64,000 bases of DNA from Pseudanabaena sp. SR411 (GCF_002251945.1 NZ_NDHW01000184.1:20461-84460); one strand, 5' to 3'. Counted from the stretch's first letter, positions 8,696 to 17,057 are shown. Numbers and translations: made by a program. Notes: a model not told the origin generated them from the sequence alone.

Positions 8696-9592
8696 ATGCA
8701 GTCCAAACTAAAACGACAAAAACTAGGTAAGAAATTTTCTTGGACTCCATACTTATTTCTATTACCAGCGATCGCTTTTCTTAGCTTGACATCATTTTTG
8801 CCAGTATTCCAAGCTATATATTTAAGTTTTACCAATTATGATTTTGTCGGTAATCCTGAATTTATTGGTTGGAAAAACTATCTAAATCTCTGGAAAGATC
8901 AAACTTTTTGGAAAACCTTGGGTAATACCTTAACTTACTTGATATTTGCAGTTCCTAGCCTTGTAATTTTGCCTTTAGCTTTAGCAATATTAGTAAATCA
9001 AAAATTACGCAGCATTAAATTCTTTCGAGCCATTTATTATTTTCCAGTGATTGTTTCTGTGGTTGTCGCTGGTATTGCATGGAAATGGGTTTACGCTCAG
9101 AATGGAATTTTGAATTATTTTCTATCAACGATTTCATTTCAAAATATTAAAATCCCTTGGTTAACTGATCCAAAAACTGCCATTTTTGCGATTATTGCGG
9201 TAGTAATCTGGCGAGGCGTTGGTTACTATATGGTCATCTATCTGGCTGGTTTGCAGGCGATTCCCGCAGATTTGTATGAGGCGGCTGCGATCGATGGTTC
9301 TGATGGTTGGCAAAAGCATTTAGATATTACGATTCCATTAATGAAGCCCTATATTATTCTCGTGGCAGTGATTTCTGCGATTGGAGCTATGAAGGTGTTT
9401 GAAGAAGTCTATATCATGTCTCAAGGGGGCCCCGCGAATAGTACCAAAACCGTAGTTTATTATTTATATGACAAAGGTTTTACAAGTTTAGAGATGGGAT
9501 ATGCTTCAGCGATTGGGGTGTTTTTATTTCTGATTATTTTTATTATTTCAATTCTAACTTTCAAATTTATTAATCCTGCCAAAACAATTTAA
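8696..9592 (+). CDS. Sugar-type ABC transporter permease (MalF/UgpA-like)
   Basis: A 298-residue inner-membrane permease with about six transmembrane segments and the binding-protein-dependent permease signature: the EAA loop reads 'YEAAAIDGSDGWQKHLDITIP' (split, residues ~198-218). MalF-like subunits pair with a MalG-like subunit and take sugars or glycosides from a periplasmic binding protein. The partner is the permease at 10491. A TTG at 8684 would add four residues; ATG 8696 is more likely. The gene is AT-rich compared with ndhD. No binding protein or ATPase gene is in the window, so they must lie elsewhere. Confidence 0.88.
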   Translation: MQSKLKRQKLGKKFSWTPYLFLLPAIAFLSLTSFLPVFQAIYLSFTNYDFVGNPEFIGWKNYLNLWKDQTFWKTLGNTLTYLIFAVPSLVILPLALAILVNQKLRSIKFFRAIYYFPVIVSVVVAGIAWKWVYAQNGILNYFLSTISFQNIKIPWLTDPKTAIFAIIAVVIWRGVGYYMVIYLAGLQAIPADLYEAAAIDGSDGWQKHLDITIPLMKPYIILVAVISAIGAMKVFEEVYIMSQGGPANSTKTVVYYLYDKGFTSLEMGYASAIGVFLFLIIFIISILTFKFINPAKTI

Positions 9593-9594
9593 AT

Positions 9595-10434
9595 ATGTTT
9601 AAGACTGGTTCTTTTTTGTTGAGTGTTTCTCTGTTTCTCTCTTTACCTGTTTTTGCTCAGAATAGCTCCATTAAATCAACTCCAATATTTCAATCGCAAT
9701 TTTCCCGTAATCTGTCAAAAAACTTTCAAGAAGCAAAATCTGAAGGCTGCTTTGTTTTATATGACTTAAAACGCGATCGCTATATTCGCTATAACTCTCA
9801 ACATTGCCAAAAACGCTTTATTCCTGCCTCGACATTTAAGATTTTCAATTCCCTAGTTGCCCTCGAAACTAAAGCGATCGCTGATGAAAATACCGTAATT
9901 CTCTGGGATGGAGTCCAACGTCGATTCCCTTTGTGGAATCAAGACCAAAATATGCGAACTGCCTTTACGCGATCGGTTGTTTGGTTTTACCAAGACTTAG
10001 CGCGGCGGATTGGGAATGAAAAAATGGCTAAGTATATAAAAGCTGCTAGCTATGGTAATCAAGATATTTCAGACAAGATTGATTCTTTTTGGTTAAATGG
10101 CAATTTGAGAATTTCGCCAGAGGAGCAAATCAAGTTTCTCGTCAGACTTTATCAAGAAGATTTGCCATTTTCAACTTCTGTGATGAGAACGGTGAAAGAC
10201 ATTATGCTAATTGAGCGCAAAGATAATTACATTCTTAGAGGTAAAACTGGCTGGGGAACTAATGTTGAGGGCGTGCAGAATATTGGTTGGTATGTTGGTT
10301 ATATAGAGCGAGATAACAACGTTTATTTCTATGCGTTGAATTTTGAAAATCAAGATCCTAACTTTGAGATGATTCCTATCCGTAAAAAGATTTTGTTTGA
10401 TGTTTTTAGCGATTTACAACTCATTGAAAAGTAA
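9595..10434 (+). CDS. Class D (OXA-type) beta-lactamase family protein
   Basis: A 279-residue exported serine beta-lactamase-fold protein with signal peptide (residues 1-21, cleavage after VFA). Catalytic motifs in order: S79-T-F-K82 (nucleophile Ser and the lysine that is carboxylated in OXA enzymes), S127-V-V129, Y153-G-N155, W166 (stabilises the carboxylated lysine), K217-T-G219. All class D signatures are present, so hydrolysis of beta-lactams is possible; penicillin sensing is an alternative. It starts 2 nt after the MalF-like stop codon and is followed by the MalG-like gene, so it lies inside a transporter operon. AT-rich like both neighbours. Confidence 0.9.
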   Translation: MFKTGSFLLSVSLFLSLPVFAQNSSIKSTPIFQSQFSRNLSKNFQEAKSEGCFVLYDLKRDRYIRYNSQHCQKRFIPASTFKIFNSLVALETKAIADENTVILWDGVQRRFPLWNQDQNMRTAFTRSVVWFYQDLARRIGNEKMAKYIKAASYGNQDISDKIDSFWLNGNLRISPEEQIKFLVRLYQEDLPFSTSVMRTVKDIMLIERKDNYILRGKTGWGTNVEGVQNIGWYVGYIERDNNVYFYALNFENQDPNFEMIPIRKKILFDVFSDLQLIEK

Positions 10435-10440
10435 AAGTCA

Positions 10441-10477
10441 ATATTTTTGATGCGGGCTTCGTTCGCATCAAAAATAT
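10441..10477. repeat. Hairpin between the beta-lactamase and permease genes
   Basis: ATATTTTTGATGCG pairs with CGCATCAAAAATAT around a 9-nt loop, 6 bp after the beta-lactamase stop and 13 bp before the next start. It could reduce or partly end transcription inside the operon. Confidence 0.6.
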
Positions 10478-10490
10478 AAGAATCAACATT

Positions 10491-11339
10491 ATGAAAAATA
10501 AAAACCAGACATTATCATCAAATATCTTTAAAAATATTCCGCAATTTGTGCTTTTAATTGCGATCGCCACTTTAACGGTATTTCCTTTAATGTGGCTAGT
10601 CAGCACTGCTTTTAAATCACCTAGCGAAAATATTTTTCAGGCGACACCACAACTCTTACCCGCCCAGCCCACCTTTGAGAACTTCCTCAAGGTCTGGAAA
10701 AATTCCCGCTTCGATCTTTATCTTTGGAATAGCTTTTTTGTTTCCAGCATCACCGTAATTTTAAATTTGCTATTCTGCTCCCTCGCTGCCTTTCCCCTTG
10801 CGAGATTGGATTTTAAAGGACGGGATTCGATTTTTTGGGCGATCGTGGGAACGACCATGATTCCGTTTCAAATTACGATGATTCCCCTATATATTCTGGC
10901 AGTGCAACTAAATCTCAAAAATACCTATGCTGGCTTGATTTTTCCCTATGTAATTTCAGCTTTTGGCATATTTCTACTGCGCCAAGCCTTCCAGAGCGTT
11001 CCTAAAGAAATGGAAGAAGCCGCACGAATGGATGGTTGCTCTAGTTTGGGGATTTGGTGGCATGTGATGTTACCTGCGGCGCGTCCTGCTCTGACTACCC
11101 TCGCTGTATTTACCTTTGTGGCGATGTGGGGCGATTTTTTATGGCCATTGGTGATCGTCGATAAAGCTGAGCTTTATACATTACCGAGAGGAATTGCCAG
11201 TCTGGCAAGTGCCTTCTCTGAGGATTGGCGCTTAATTGCCGCAGGTTCCGCGATTTCGATGCTGCCAGTATTTATCGTGTTTGTATTTCTGCAACGCTAC
11301 ATTATCCCTACAGATGCAAGCATTGGTGTCAAAGGATAA
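10491..11339 (+). CDS. Sugar-type ABC transporter permease (MalG-like)
   Basis: A 282-residue permease with six predicted transmembrane helices. The EAA loop reads 'MEEAARMDGCSSLGIWWHVM' (residues ~180-199), and the C-terminus 'RYIIPTDASIGVKG' is typical of MalG-type subunits ('Q(R/K)YI..G...GAVKG'). It should form a heterodimer with the permease at 8696 in the cytoplasmic membrane and import a sugar or glycoside. The beta-lactamase-like gene separates the two permeases. The stop codon lies inside the stem of a terminator-like palindrome. Confidence 0.88.
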   Translation: MKNKNQTLSSNIFKNIPQFVLLIAIATLTVFPLMWLVSTAFKSPSENIFQATPQLLPAQPTFENFLKVWKNSRFDLYLWNSFFVSSITVILNLLFCSLAAFPLARLDFKGRDSIFWAIVGTTMIPFQITMIPLYILAVQLNLKNTYAGLIFPYVISAFGIFLLRQAFQSVPKEMEEAARMDGCSSLGIWWHVMLPAARPALTTLAVFTFVAMWGDFLWPLVIVDKAELYTLPRGIASLASAFSEDWRLIAAGSAISMLPVFIVFVFLQRYIIPTDASIGVKG

Positions 11340-11371
11340 AGACGACGCTTTGCGTTGTCTTTATCCTTTGA
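11329..11371 (+). terminator. Palindrome overlapping the end of the MalG-like gene
   Basis: TCAAAGGATAAAGACGACGC pairs with its complement around TTT with one mismatch. The left arm contains the last three codons and the TAA of the permease gene. Strong stem, but no clear U-run follows. Confidence 0.55.
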
Positions 11372-11520
11372 CTTGTTGCTCTTGCCATAGTTGTGAACTT
11401 AAGGTAGTTTATGATTCTTAAGACTAGGGTTTTAAATTTAATCTAGATTTAATATTTCCAGTCAGCCTGCCCACTATCCTGTTCAGCAACTTCAGCAAAT
11501 TTAAGGGAAGCAATCCGTAC

Positions 11521-13191
11521 ATGAAAATGAGCATCTGTAAGACATTTCAAGGCTTTATTTTTCAAAACCTGATTTATTTGCTTCCGATCGCGATCTTGTC
11601 ACCAAGCTTAGCGATCGCCTCCCCTGTGGTCGCTCAATCACAGACATCGCCTAGCTCATCAGCGATTACCCAAAATATCATCTATGTAAATCCCCAAACA
11701 GGTAGCGATCGCCCTGAACAAGGTAGTACTGTTGCACCTTTCAAGACAGTTACCTATGCGATGAGTCGCGCTCAGACTGGACAGATTGTTCAGCTAGCCT
11801 ATGGAACCTACAGCAGTGCTACGGGTGAGCAGTTCCCAATGCGACTACGCCCTAATGTGACATTACGAGGTAGCGAAGCAACTAAGGGCAAAGGCATCAT
11901 AATTTTAGGCGGGGGAACCTTACGCACAGGATCAGGGTTTCCTCAAAATGTGGCGATCGCTCTTGGCGATGGATCAGAATTGCGGGGTGTGACTGTCACC
12001 AATCCTAATCCTAGAGGTTATGGACTGTGGATTGAAAATGTGAGTCCTGCGATCGCCAATAATACTTTTATCGATAATCAGCAAGATGGCGGCTTAATTA
12101 CAGGCAAATCAACGGCGATTATTTCTGCGAATCAATTTTTTCGCAATGGGACTAGTGGCTTAGCGATCGAGGGTGAAGCCAGTCCAGATATTCGCGGTAA
12201 TCTCTTTCAACAAACTACTTTTGGCATGAGTATTCGCCAAGATGCGGCTCCGCAAATCACGGAAAACACCTTTACTCAAAATCAAAATGGACTCCTGATC
12301 CAATCCAATGCCAAGCCAATTTTGCGTGGCAATGCGATCGTCAATAATCGAGCCTATGGAGTAACGATTTCTGATGCTGCCAAGCCAGATCTGGGCAAGC
12401 CTAACGATGATGGTAACAACACTTTTCAGGGAAATGGCACATTCGATTTGCAAAACGTCAGCCGTAATGCGGTTGCCGTGATTGGCAATCAATTGGACAT
12501 TAAAAGAGTCAAGGGAAATTTGCAATTGTCGGGTGTGCGATCGCCATCCAATCTATTTGCTAATAGGCTTACTAATAGTCCTTCGACAAATGCGACAACG
12601 GCAAAAGCGGCTGTAAGTCAGCCATCATCAACTGCGCCCACAAGCGATCGTTTTGCCAATATCAACCAACAACTAGAACAACAGATTGCAGCCAGTCAGC
12701 CTATGAATCTTGCACCTCCCCTTGATAATCCACCCGCATTGATTAGATCGACATCTTCCATCATCAATCAAGGCAGTCAAGCAAATAATCCTTTTTGGTA
12801 CGAGCCTGTGACCTCTGTAATTGTGAGAATTACACCTAAAAGTTTTAACTCTCCGATACCTGCTAATCCCGAAATTAGTACTAGTTTGCCTCCTGTGCGA
12901 TCGCAGCCTCCTAGCGGCGAACCTGTCAATCAACCGATCCAAATTGCGCCGCTGGCTAATACCAGTTTTAAACCTCAAACCCCACCTCGTTATCGGGTAG
13001 TTGTGCCTGTTTCTTCACCTAATGCCGTTGCTCAAGTACGTCAAATTGTGCCAAATTCCTTTGCGTCTCGACTTAATGGATACTTAGTAGTGCAGATTGG
13101 AGCCTATAGCGATCGGCGTATCGCCGAAGTCCAAGTGTCTCGCCTCGCGCAACAAGGTTTATCGGCAAGGATTGAGTCAATTAATCCATAG
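11521..13191 (+). CDS. Secreted DUF1565 right-handed beta-helix protein with SPOR-like C-terminus
   Basis: A 556-residue exported protein. Residues ~15-39 form a signal peptide ending near VAQS. A DUF1565 start ('IIYVNPQTGSDR', ~53) leads into parallel beta-helix repeats with many 'N.F' turns (~150-310), as in pectate-lyase-like folds. A low-complexity Ser/Pro/Gln linker (~340-480) follows. The last ~65 residues ('YRVVVPV' to 'LVVQIGAYSDRRIAEVQVSRLAQQG', split) look like a SPOR/sporulation-related repeat domain that may bind peptidoglycan. Catalytic activity is not evident. No operon partner. Confidence 0.75.
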   Translation: MKMSICKTFQGFIFQNLIYLLPIAILSPSLAIASPVVAQSQTSPSSSAITQNIIYVNPQTGSDRPEQGSTVAPFKTVTYAMSRAQTGQIVQLAYGTYSSATGEQFPMRLRPNVTLRGSEATKGKGIIILGGGTLRTGSGFPQNVAIALGDGSELRGVTVTNPNPRGYGLWIENVSPAIANNTFIDNQQDGGLITGKSTAIISANQFFRNGTSGLAIEGEASPDIRGNLFQQTTFGMSIRQDAAPQITENTFTQNQNGLLIQSNAKPILRGNAIVNNRAYGVTISDAAKPDLGKPNDDGNNTFQGNGTFDLQNVSRNAVAVIGNQLDIKRVKGNLQLSGVRSPSNLFANRLTNSPSTNATTAKAAVSQPSSTAPTSDRFANINQQLEQQIAASQPMNLAPPLDNPPALIRSTSSIINQGSQANNPFWYEPVTSVIVRITPKSFNSPIPANPEISTSLPPVRSQPPSGEPVNQPIQIAPLANTSFKPQTPPRYRVVVPVSSPNAVAQVRQIVPNSFASRLNGYLVVQIGAYSDRRIAEVQVSRLAQQGLSARIESINP

Positions 13192-13217
13192 CAAAAAAAA
13201 CAAAAAGCTCTCGTAAG

Positions 13218-13324
13218 ATGCGTTAGGGCAACGTAACGCATTCATCAGTAAAAATGATGGGTTAGAGATCGCGTAACCCATCATTTTATTGCGATTTTCA
13301 AGTTGTCTCCGACAACTTGAAAAA
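13218..13324. repeat. Three adjacent hairpins downstream of the DUF1565 gene
   Basis: Stems at 13218-13241 (ATGCGTTA...TAACGCAT), 13251-13287 (AAAATGATGGGTTA...TAACCCATCATTTT) and 13294-13322 (TTTTCAAGTTGTC-TCC-GACAACTTGAAAA). The first may end transcription of the DUF1565 gene. Confidence 0.6.
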
Positions 13325-13344
13325 TGTAAGTTTTGCTTAGGACA

Positions 13345-13428
13345 TAAAACCCAAAAGATGAGTGGCAGCGCTTCGCGCTGCCACTCATCTTTTGGGTTTT
13401 GATTTGTTTATCTCTTGCGCAGCTATAT
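13345..13428. repeat. Family A palindromic element with decayed left end
   Basis: Core stem AAAACCCAAAAGATGAGTGG (13346-13365) pairs with its complement around a CAGCGCTTCGCGCTG centre, followed by GATTTGT and a right end GCAGCTATA. The usual left end (TATAGC) is not present; the sequence there resembles the left half of the copy at 55775. Confidence 0.7.
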
Positions 13429-13436
13429 CAAGTAAT

Positions 13437-13485
13437 ATTCTCGCGGCTTACACATTGGCACAGAAAATGTGTAAGCCGCGAGAAT
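13437..13485. repeat. Long hairpin upstream of the sulfide island
   Basis: ATTCTCGCGGCTTACACATT pairs perfectly (20 bp) with its complement around a 9-nt loop. It lies about 40 bp before the candidate promoter/operator of the downstream island and may insulate it from upstream transcription. Confidence 0.65.
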
Positions 13486-13522
13486 TCTAATAAGTTTTAA
13501 AATATTTCAATTTATCAACTAA

Positions 13523-13538
13523 ATTACTGTATAGTAAT
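13523..13538. promoter_or_regulatory. Perfect-armed 16-bp palindrome, candidate ArsR operator of the sulfide island
   Basis: ATTACT-GTAT-AGTAAT has perfect 6-bp arms and contains a TATAGT -10-like box (13530-13535). It lies 41 bp before the DUF2892 start. ArsR repressors commonly bind AT-rich palindromes over the -10 region, and an ArsR gene is the third gene of this island. Binding is inferred. Confidence 0.5.
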
Positions 13539-13579
13539 ATAATTATTATGCTAAGTTTAAAAACACGACGTAGAAACCG

Positions 13580-13786
13580 ATGATTAGTAGTAACCGATCT
13601 TGGAATCAATCGCAGTGGTTGCGCTTAGTCGCAGGCAGTATGGTTTTGCTCAGCTTGTCTCTATCGCTGATTAATATCAACTGGTTATTTTTGACTGCAT
13701 TTGTCGGACTAAATTTGCTGCAATCGGCTTTTACCAACTGGTGTCCGTTGATTGTCATACTGCAAAAACTAGGAGTGAGAGAGTGA
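13580..13786 (+). CDS. DUF2892 inner-membrane protein (YgaP-like transmembrane domain)
   Basis: A 68-residue protein with two hydrophobic helices (~15-30 and ~35-55) and the DUF2892 ending 'GLNLLQSAFTNWCPLIVILQKLGV', split here (residues ~42-65), with the conserved 'NWCP' cysteine. The same domain is the membrane part of YgaP rhodaneses and is often coded next to sulfur oxidation genes. First gene of the island, 91 bp before the SQR gene. A rhodanese without a membrane anchor is encoded further on, so the two could form a split YgaP-like pair (inference). Confidence 0.8.
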   Translation: MISSNRSWNQSQWLRLVAGSMVLLSLSLSLININWLFLTAFVGLNLLQSAFTNWCPLIVILQKLGVRE

Positions 13787-13877
13787 AGGTGTGAGGATGA
13801 TGCTTTGCCCCATTCTCACATTATGAGCATTTATTAAAAAATTTTATTAAAAATTTATTTTTTTAGGAGTCGAAATT

Positions 13878-15203
13878 ATGGCTCGCGTTGTTGTGATTGG
13901 TGCTGGATTAGGAGGTTTACCTGCTGCTTACGAGTTGAGGCATGTATTACCCCGTGAACATAAGATCACGCTTATTTCCAATCAACCAAAGTTTACCTTT
14001 GTGCCTTCTCTGCCTTGGGTGGCTCTAGGATTAAAATCCCTTGATAGCATTCAATTAGATTTAGCTACAACCGTCATTAAGCATGACATTGAGTTTATTC
14101 ATGCAGCGGTTACGGCGATCGATCCTAAGTTGCGGCAAATCAAGATGGACGAGATTGCTCCGCAACGCCAAAGCGATCGCACATTGGACTATGACTATGC
14201 GGTGATTGCCACGGGGCCAGAACTTGCCCTAGATGCTCTGAAGGGATTAGGTCCCGAAGGTGGCTATACCCAGTCGATTTGTAATCCCCACCATGCGTTA
14301 TTGGCTGATGAAGCATGGCAAAAATTTCTTGCCAATCCAGGACCGATCGTAGTGGGTGCATCCCCAGGGGCAAGTTGCTTTGGTCCCGCCTATGAGTTTG
14401 CATTCCTAATTCATGATGAATTGAAGAGAAAAGGACTGCGATCGCAGGTTCCGATCACCTTCATTACCTCAGAACCCTATGCAGGACATCTAGGGATCGG
14501 CGGCATGGCAAGTTCTCGCTGGCTGATGCGTAAGTTTATGGCAGATCGCGAAATCGAACTGATGGAAAATACGGCTATTTCGCACTTTGAGGCTGATGCA
14601 GTGCATTTAGTTGATGGACGCAGTATTCCCTCTAAGTTCACCATGGTTTTACCACCTTTCCGAGGTCCCAAATTTCTCCGCGAAGCGGTCGGATTAACCG
14701 ATGTCAAAGGTTTTGTGCCTGTCTTGCCGACCTATCGCCATCCAGAATTTACATCAATTTATTCTGTCGGCGTAGTCACCCAACTCAAAGCCGTGGAGCA
14801 AACTCCAATTCCTACGGGTGCGCCCAAGGTGGGATTGATGTCGGAAGAAATGGCTTTGGCGATCGCTCAGAATATTGCCCTAGAGTTGGGAGTCTTTACT
14901 GGCAATCAATGCAGACCAACCTTACAAGCGATTTGCTTTGCCGATTTTGGGAATACGGGAGCGCTATTTTTAGCCGATCCGCTTTTGCCTAATGTGTCAG
15001 GCGATCGCAAACGTGCTTTGATCTATCACGGAATCTGGGTGTCTTGGATGAAGGCTGGATTTGAGAAATATTTTCTCACAAAAATGCGCTTTGGTTGGAC
15101 AATTCCTTGGTTTGAGAAGCTTGGCTTCAGAGCGATCGGGTTGCCATTAGTGGAGCCAATTATTCCTATCCCAGAACCTGAAGCAGTTCAAGTTAAAGCA
15201 TGA
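13878..15203 (+). CDS. sqr: Sulfide:quinone oxidoreductase family flavoprotein
   Basis: A 441-residue FAD-dependent oxidoreductase. N-terminal Rossmann motif 'VVIGAGLGGLPAAYEL' (4-20), 'VIATGPEL' (~109-116) and the C-terminal 'ICFADFGNTGALF' FAD-contact region mark the SQR/flavocytochrome c sulfide dehydrogenase family. Cysteines at 135, 167 ('GASCFGPAYEF') and 353 match the redox cysteines of SQRs. SQR oxidises sulfide to sulfur or polysulfide at the membrane and reduces quinone; in cyanobacteria it supports sulfide tolerance and anoxygenic photosynthesis. The C-terminus (~390-420) has an amphipathic, aromatic segment fit for membrane attachment. AGGAG lies 9 bp before the ATG. Confidence 0.88.
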   Translation: MARVVVIGAGLGGLPAAYELRHVLPREHKITLISNQPKFTFVPSLPWVALGLKSLDSIQLDLATTVIKHDIEFIHAAVTAIDPKLRQIKMDEIAPQRQSDRTLDYDYAVIATGPELALDALKGLGPEGGYTQSICNPHHALLADEAWQKFLANPGPIVVGASPGASCFGPAYEFAFLIHDELKRKGLRSQVPITFITSEPYAGHLGIGGMASSRWLMRKFMADREIELMENTAISHFEADAVHLVDGRSIPSKFTMVLPPFRGPKFLREAVGLTDVKGFVPVLPTYRHPEFTSIYSVGVVTQLKAVEQTPIPTGAPKVGLMSEEMALAIAQNIALELGVFTGNQCRPTLQAICFADFGNTGALFLADPLLPNVSGDRKRALIYHGIWVSWMKAGFEKYFLTKMRFGWTIPWFEKLGFRAIGLPLVEPIIPIPEPEAVQVKA

Positions 15204-15246
15204 ATAGGAATGGGCTCTACCCTAATTTTGAATGATAGGAGCAGAC

Positions 15247-15570
15247 ATGGATATCACTCTCAATCCTAGTGAATTGGAAACTCTGGCAAATCGATTCCGA
15301 GCCTTGTCAGACCCAACCCGTCTGCAAATCCTGATGGTGATTTGTAACCAAGAGCGCAGTGTTCAGGATATCTGCGATCGCACTGGACTGCATCAAGGCA
15401 ATGTATCGAAGCATTTGCGATTGATGAAGGATGCGGGAGTGGTAGCCTGTCGGCGCGAGAGTGTGTGGCGATTTTATCGAGTCATTGATACAGAGTTGCT
15501 CTTGCTATGCCGTTCTACTCGTGGATCGTTAGATAGTTCAAAAAACAGTTCAAATCTTTGCCAGAGTTAA
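15247..15570 (+). CDS. ArsR/SmtB family transcriptional repressor
   Basis: A 107-residue winged-helix regulator: 'RFRALSDPTRLQIL' (16-29), recognition helix 'GNVSKHLRLMKDAGVV' (51-66), wing 'RRESVWRFYRV' (69-79). Cysteines at 33, 43, 68 and 88 suggest thiol or metal sensing, but their spacing is not that of the SqrR/BigR persulfide pair. ATG 15247 was chosen because AGGAG (15237-15241) precedes it by 5 nt; an ATG at 15232 lies before that site. It lies 43 bp after the SQR gene and probably represses the island through the palindrome at 13523. Confidence 0.85.
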   Translation: MDITLNPSELETLANRFRALSDPTRLQILMVICNQERSVQDICDRTGLHQGNVSKHLRLMKDAGVVACRRESVWRFYRVIDTELLLLCRSTRGSLDSSKNSSNLCQS

Positions 15571-15607
15571 TTTTTAGCAATTTCAAAAATAATAGGATCT
15601 AGATTCA

Positions 15608-16135
15608 ATGAGCTGCCAAATTCGTCAATTTTTTTCTTGGTTATTGCTGATTAGTGCGATCGCAATTTTTGCATTAATCGGATTCGGTGTAATCGATACG
15701 CCTAGTGCATCCGCCGCAATTCGCCAACTTGAGGAAGCGCCAAATCAGATGGTTTATCAGTCACGCCAATCTCTCAAAGATCAGCATGGTAATACTTGGC
15801 AAACCGTTGCTTTCAAGCGATCGCGTCCTGATGGCAATAGTAGCTTTGAGTTGCGCATAGTGGGATTTCCTAATTTAGTGGCGATCGATCATGCTCAGCC
15901 CTTAACTTTAAGCAATTCCTTGGGTAAAACCCTCACGGCTATTGATACCTCTAGCAATATTTTTAAAGAGGGAGCGCAGGCGAATGTCGGACAGTATGAT
16001 CTGCAACCTTTGTTATCAGAATTGCAAGCTGAGATTCCTTTAAAGATTTCTCTGTCCACGCTCAAAGGTGATGCGATTAGTCTATCGGTTCCACCTGCAT
16101 TAGTCGCAGAATGGCAAACTGTGGCGAATTATTAA
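15608..16135 (+). CDS. DUF3122 exported protein
   Basis: A 175-residue protein with a signal peptide/anchor (residues ~8-37, cleavage near ASA). The mature part matches the cyanobacterial DUF3122 family: 'VYQSRQSLKDQHGNTWQTVAFKR' (split, ~48-71), 'LRIVGFP', and a C-terminal 'LSVPPALVAEWQTV'. Function unknown. It is the fourth gene of the island, 37 bp after arsR, and a repeat element follows. Confidence 0.75.
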   Translation: MSCQIRQFFSWLLLISAIAIFALIGFGVIDTPSASAAIRQLEEAPNQMVYQSRQSLKDQHGNTWQTVAFKRSRPDGNSSFELRIVGFPNLVAIDHAQPLTLSNSLGKTLTAIDTSSNIFKEGAQANVGQYDLQPLLSELQAEIPLKISLSTLKGDAISLSVPPALVAEWQTVANY

Positions 16136-16165
16136 AGTCCTCACCACCCAGCTTCCTCTCCCAAA

Positions 16166-16342
16166 AACTACTTTGTACAGGCAAGTCATAAAACCTAGAT
16201 AAGTCAACAATTAATCGCCCCCTAGCCCCCAATTCTGGGGGAACAAGAAAATAACATTCTTTCAAAGTCCCCCAGAATTGGGGGATTTAGGGGGCTTAGA
16301 TACATTGAAACGAAGATAGAGAGACTTGTGTATACGGTAGTT
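16166..16342. mobile_element. MITE-like element, copy 1 (GTGTACAC-type ends)
   Basis: Degenerate ends ACTACTTTGTACAGGCAAGTC and GACTTGTGTATACGGTAGT (shown in part) enclose an inner inverted repeat CCCCCAGAATTGGGGG and CCCCCTAGCCCCC-type tracts. The same sequence occurs at 16831-17002 and, inverted, at 44207-44383. It has no coding capacity. Around it lie arms of another element (CCTCTCCC... GGGGAGAGG). Confidence 0.75.
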
Positions 16343-16397
16343 CCTAAAAGGGGAGAGGTCTAATCAAAATCAAAATTAAATTATTTTGGAGAGAACA

Positions 16398-16793
16398 ATG
16401 GCAGATTTATTTTCCCATGAATGGATGAAAGCTTTTGGTGAACTATGGAATGCTGATGCAGAGATTGTTAATGGACTTGCGAAGATACATTTTAACTCAG
16501 TAATTGGCTATGGCTTTGAAGATCAAGACAAACCCAGTGGAATACTGGTGGTTCAGGAAGGCAAGGTGGTTTTTGCAGGAGCCTATGATGGTCAGTCATT
16601 GAACTGGGATTTACGCGCCGATCGCCCCCATTGGCAAAAGTGGACGATTAAAGGCTTGGATATGTTGGGGTTGAGTATGGCGTATATGAGCCGCAAGCTA
16701 CAATTCCGCGTTGGTGACTACACAGCCATGATTAAAGATCCAAGGATGGCATCTCCATTTATCAAATCATTTGCAGTGATGAGTAAGGTTTAG
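16398..16793 (+). CDS. SCP2/sterol-carrier-like domain protein
   Basis: A 131-residue cytoplasmic protein resembling small SCP2-like proteins: 'LFSHEWMKAFGELWNAD' at the N-terminus, a beta-rich middle ('SGILVVQEGKVVFAGAYDG', ~48-66) and a C-terminal lipid-pocket-type helix 'VGDYTAMIKDPRMASPFIKS' (~105-124). Such proteins bind lipids or acyl compounds; their ligand in sulfur loci is unknown. A TTG at 16386 also opens this frame, but GGAGAG (16388-16393) followed by ATG 16398 is the better start. Repeats flank it on both sides inside the island. Confidence 0.6.
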   Translation: MADLFSHEWMKAFGELWNADAEIVNGLAKIHFNSVIGYGFEDQDKPSGILVVQEGKVVFAGAYDGQSLNWDLRADRPHWQKWTIKGLDMLGLSMAYMSRKLQFRVGDYTAMIKDPRMASPFIKSFAVMSKV

Positions 16794-16796
16794 GAA

Positions 16797-17057
16797 CCCT
16801 CACCCCCCAGCCCCCTCTCCCATTAAGGGAGCTACCGTGTACACACAAGTCATCAAAACCTGTCAAGTCAACAATTATCTACCCCCTAGCCCCCAATTCT
16901 GGGGGAACAAGAAAATAAAAGTCTTTCAAAGTCCCCCAGAATTGGGGGATTTAGGGGGCTTAGATCAATCGAACCGTAGACAGCTAGACTTGTACACGGT
17001 AGTTCCCAAAAGGGGAGAGGGGCTAGGGGTGAGGGTCTGGTCAACTTCCACGTAACA
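16797..17057. mobile_element. Nested MITE-like elements, copy 2
   Basis: An outer element with CCCTCACCCCCCAG...CTAGGGGTGAGGG arms and right end TTCCACGTAACATCAGT (17040-17056) carries an inner element 16831-17002, whose ends are GCTACCGTGTACACACAAGT and ACTTGTACACGGTAG. The outer element occurs without the inner one at 42519-42670, so the inner one seems to have inserted into it. Confidence 0.75.

Noticed and set aside
16077-16265. A 62-residue minus-strand frame ('FLVPPELGARGRLIVDL'), and a similar one at 44285-44470.
   Set aside because: The shared peptide comes from the interior of the same MITE in two places, read in the same relative frame; no ribosome binding site and no family. It is repeat DNA, not a gene family.
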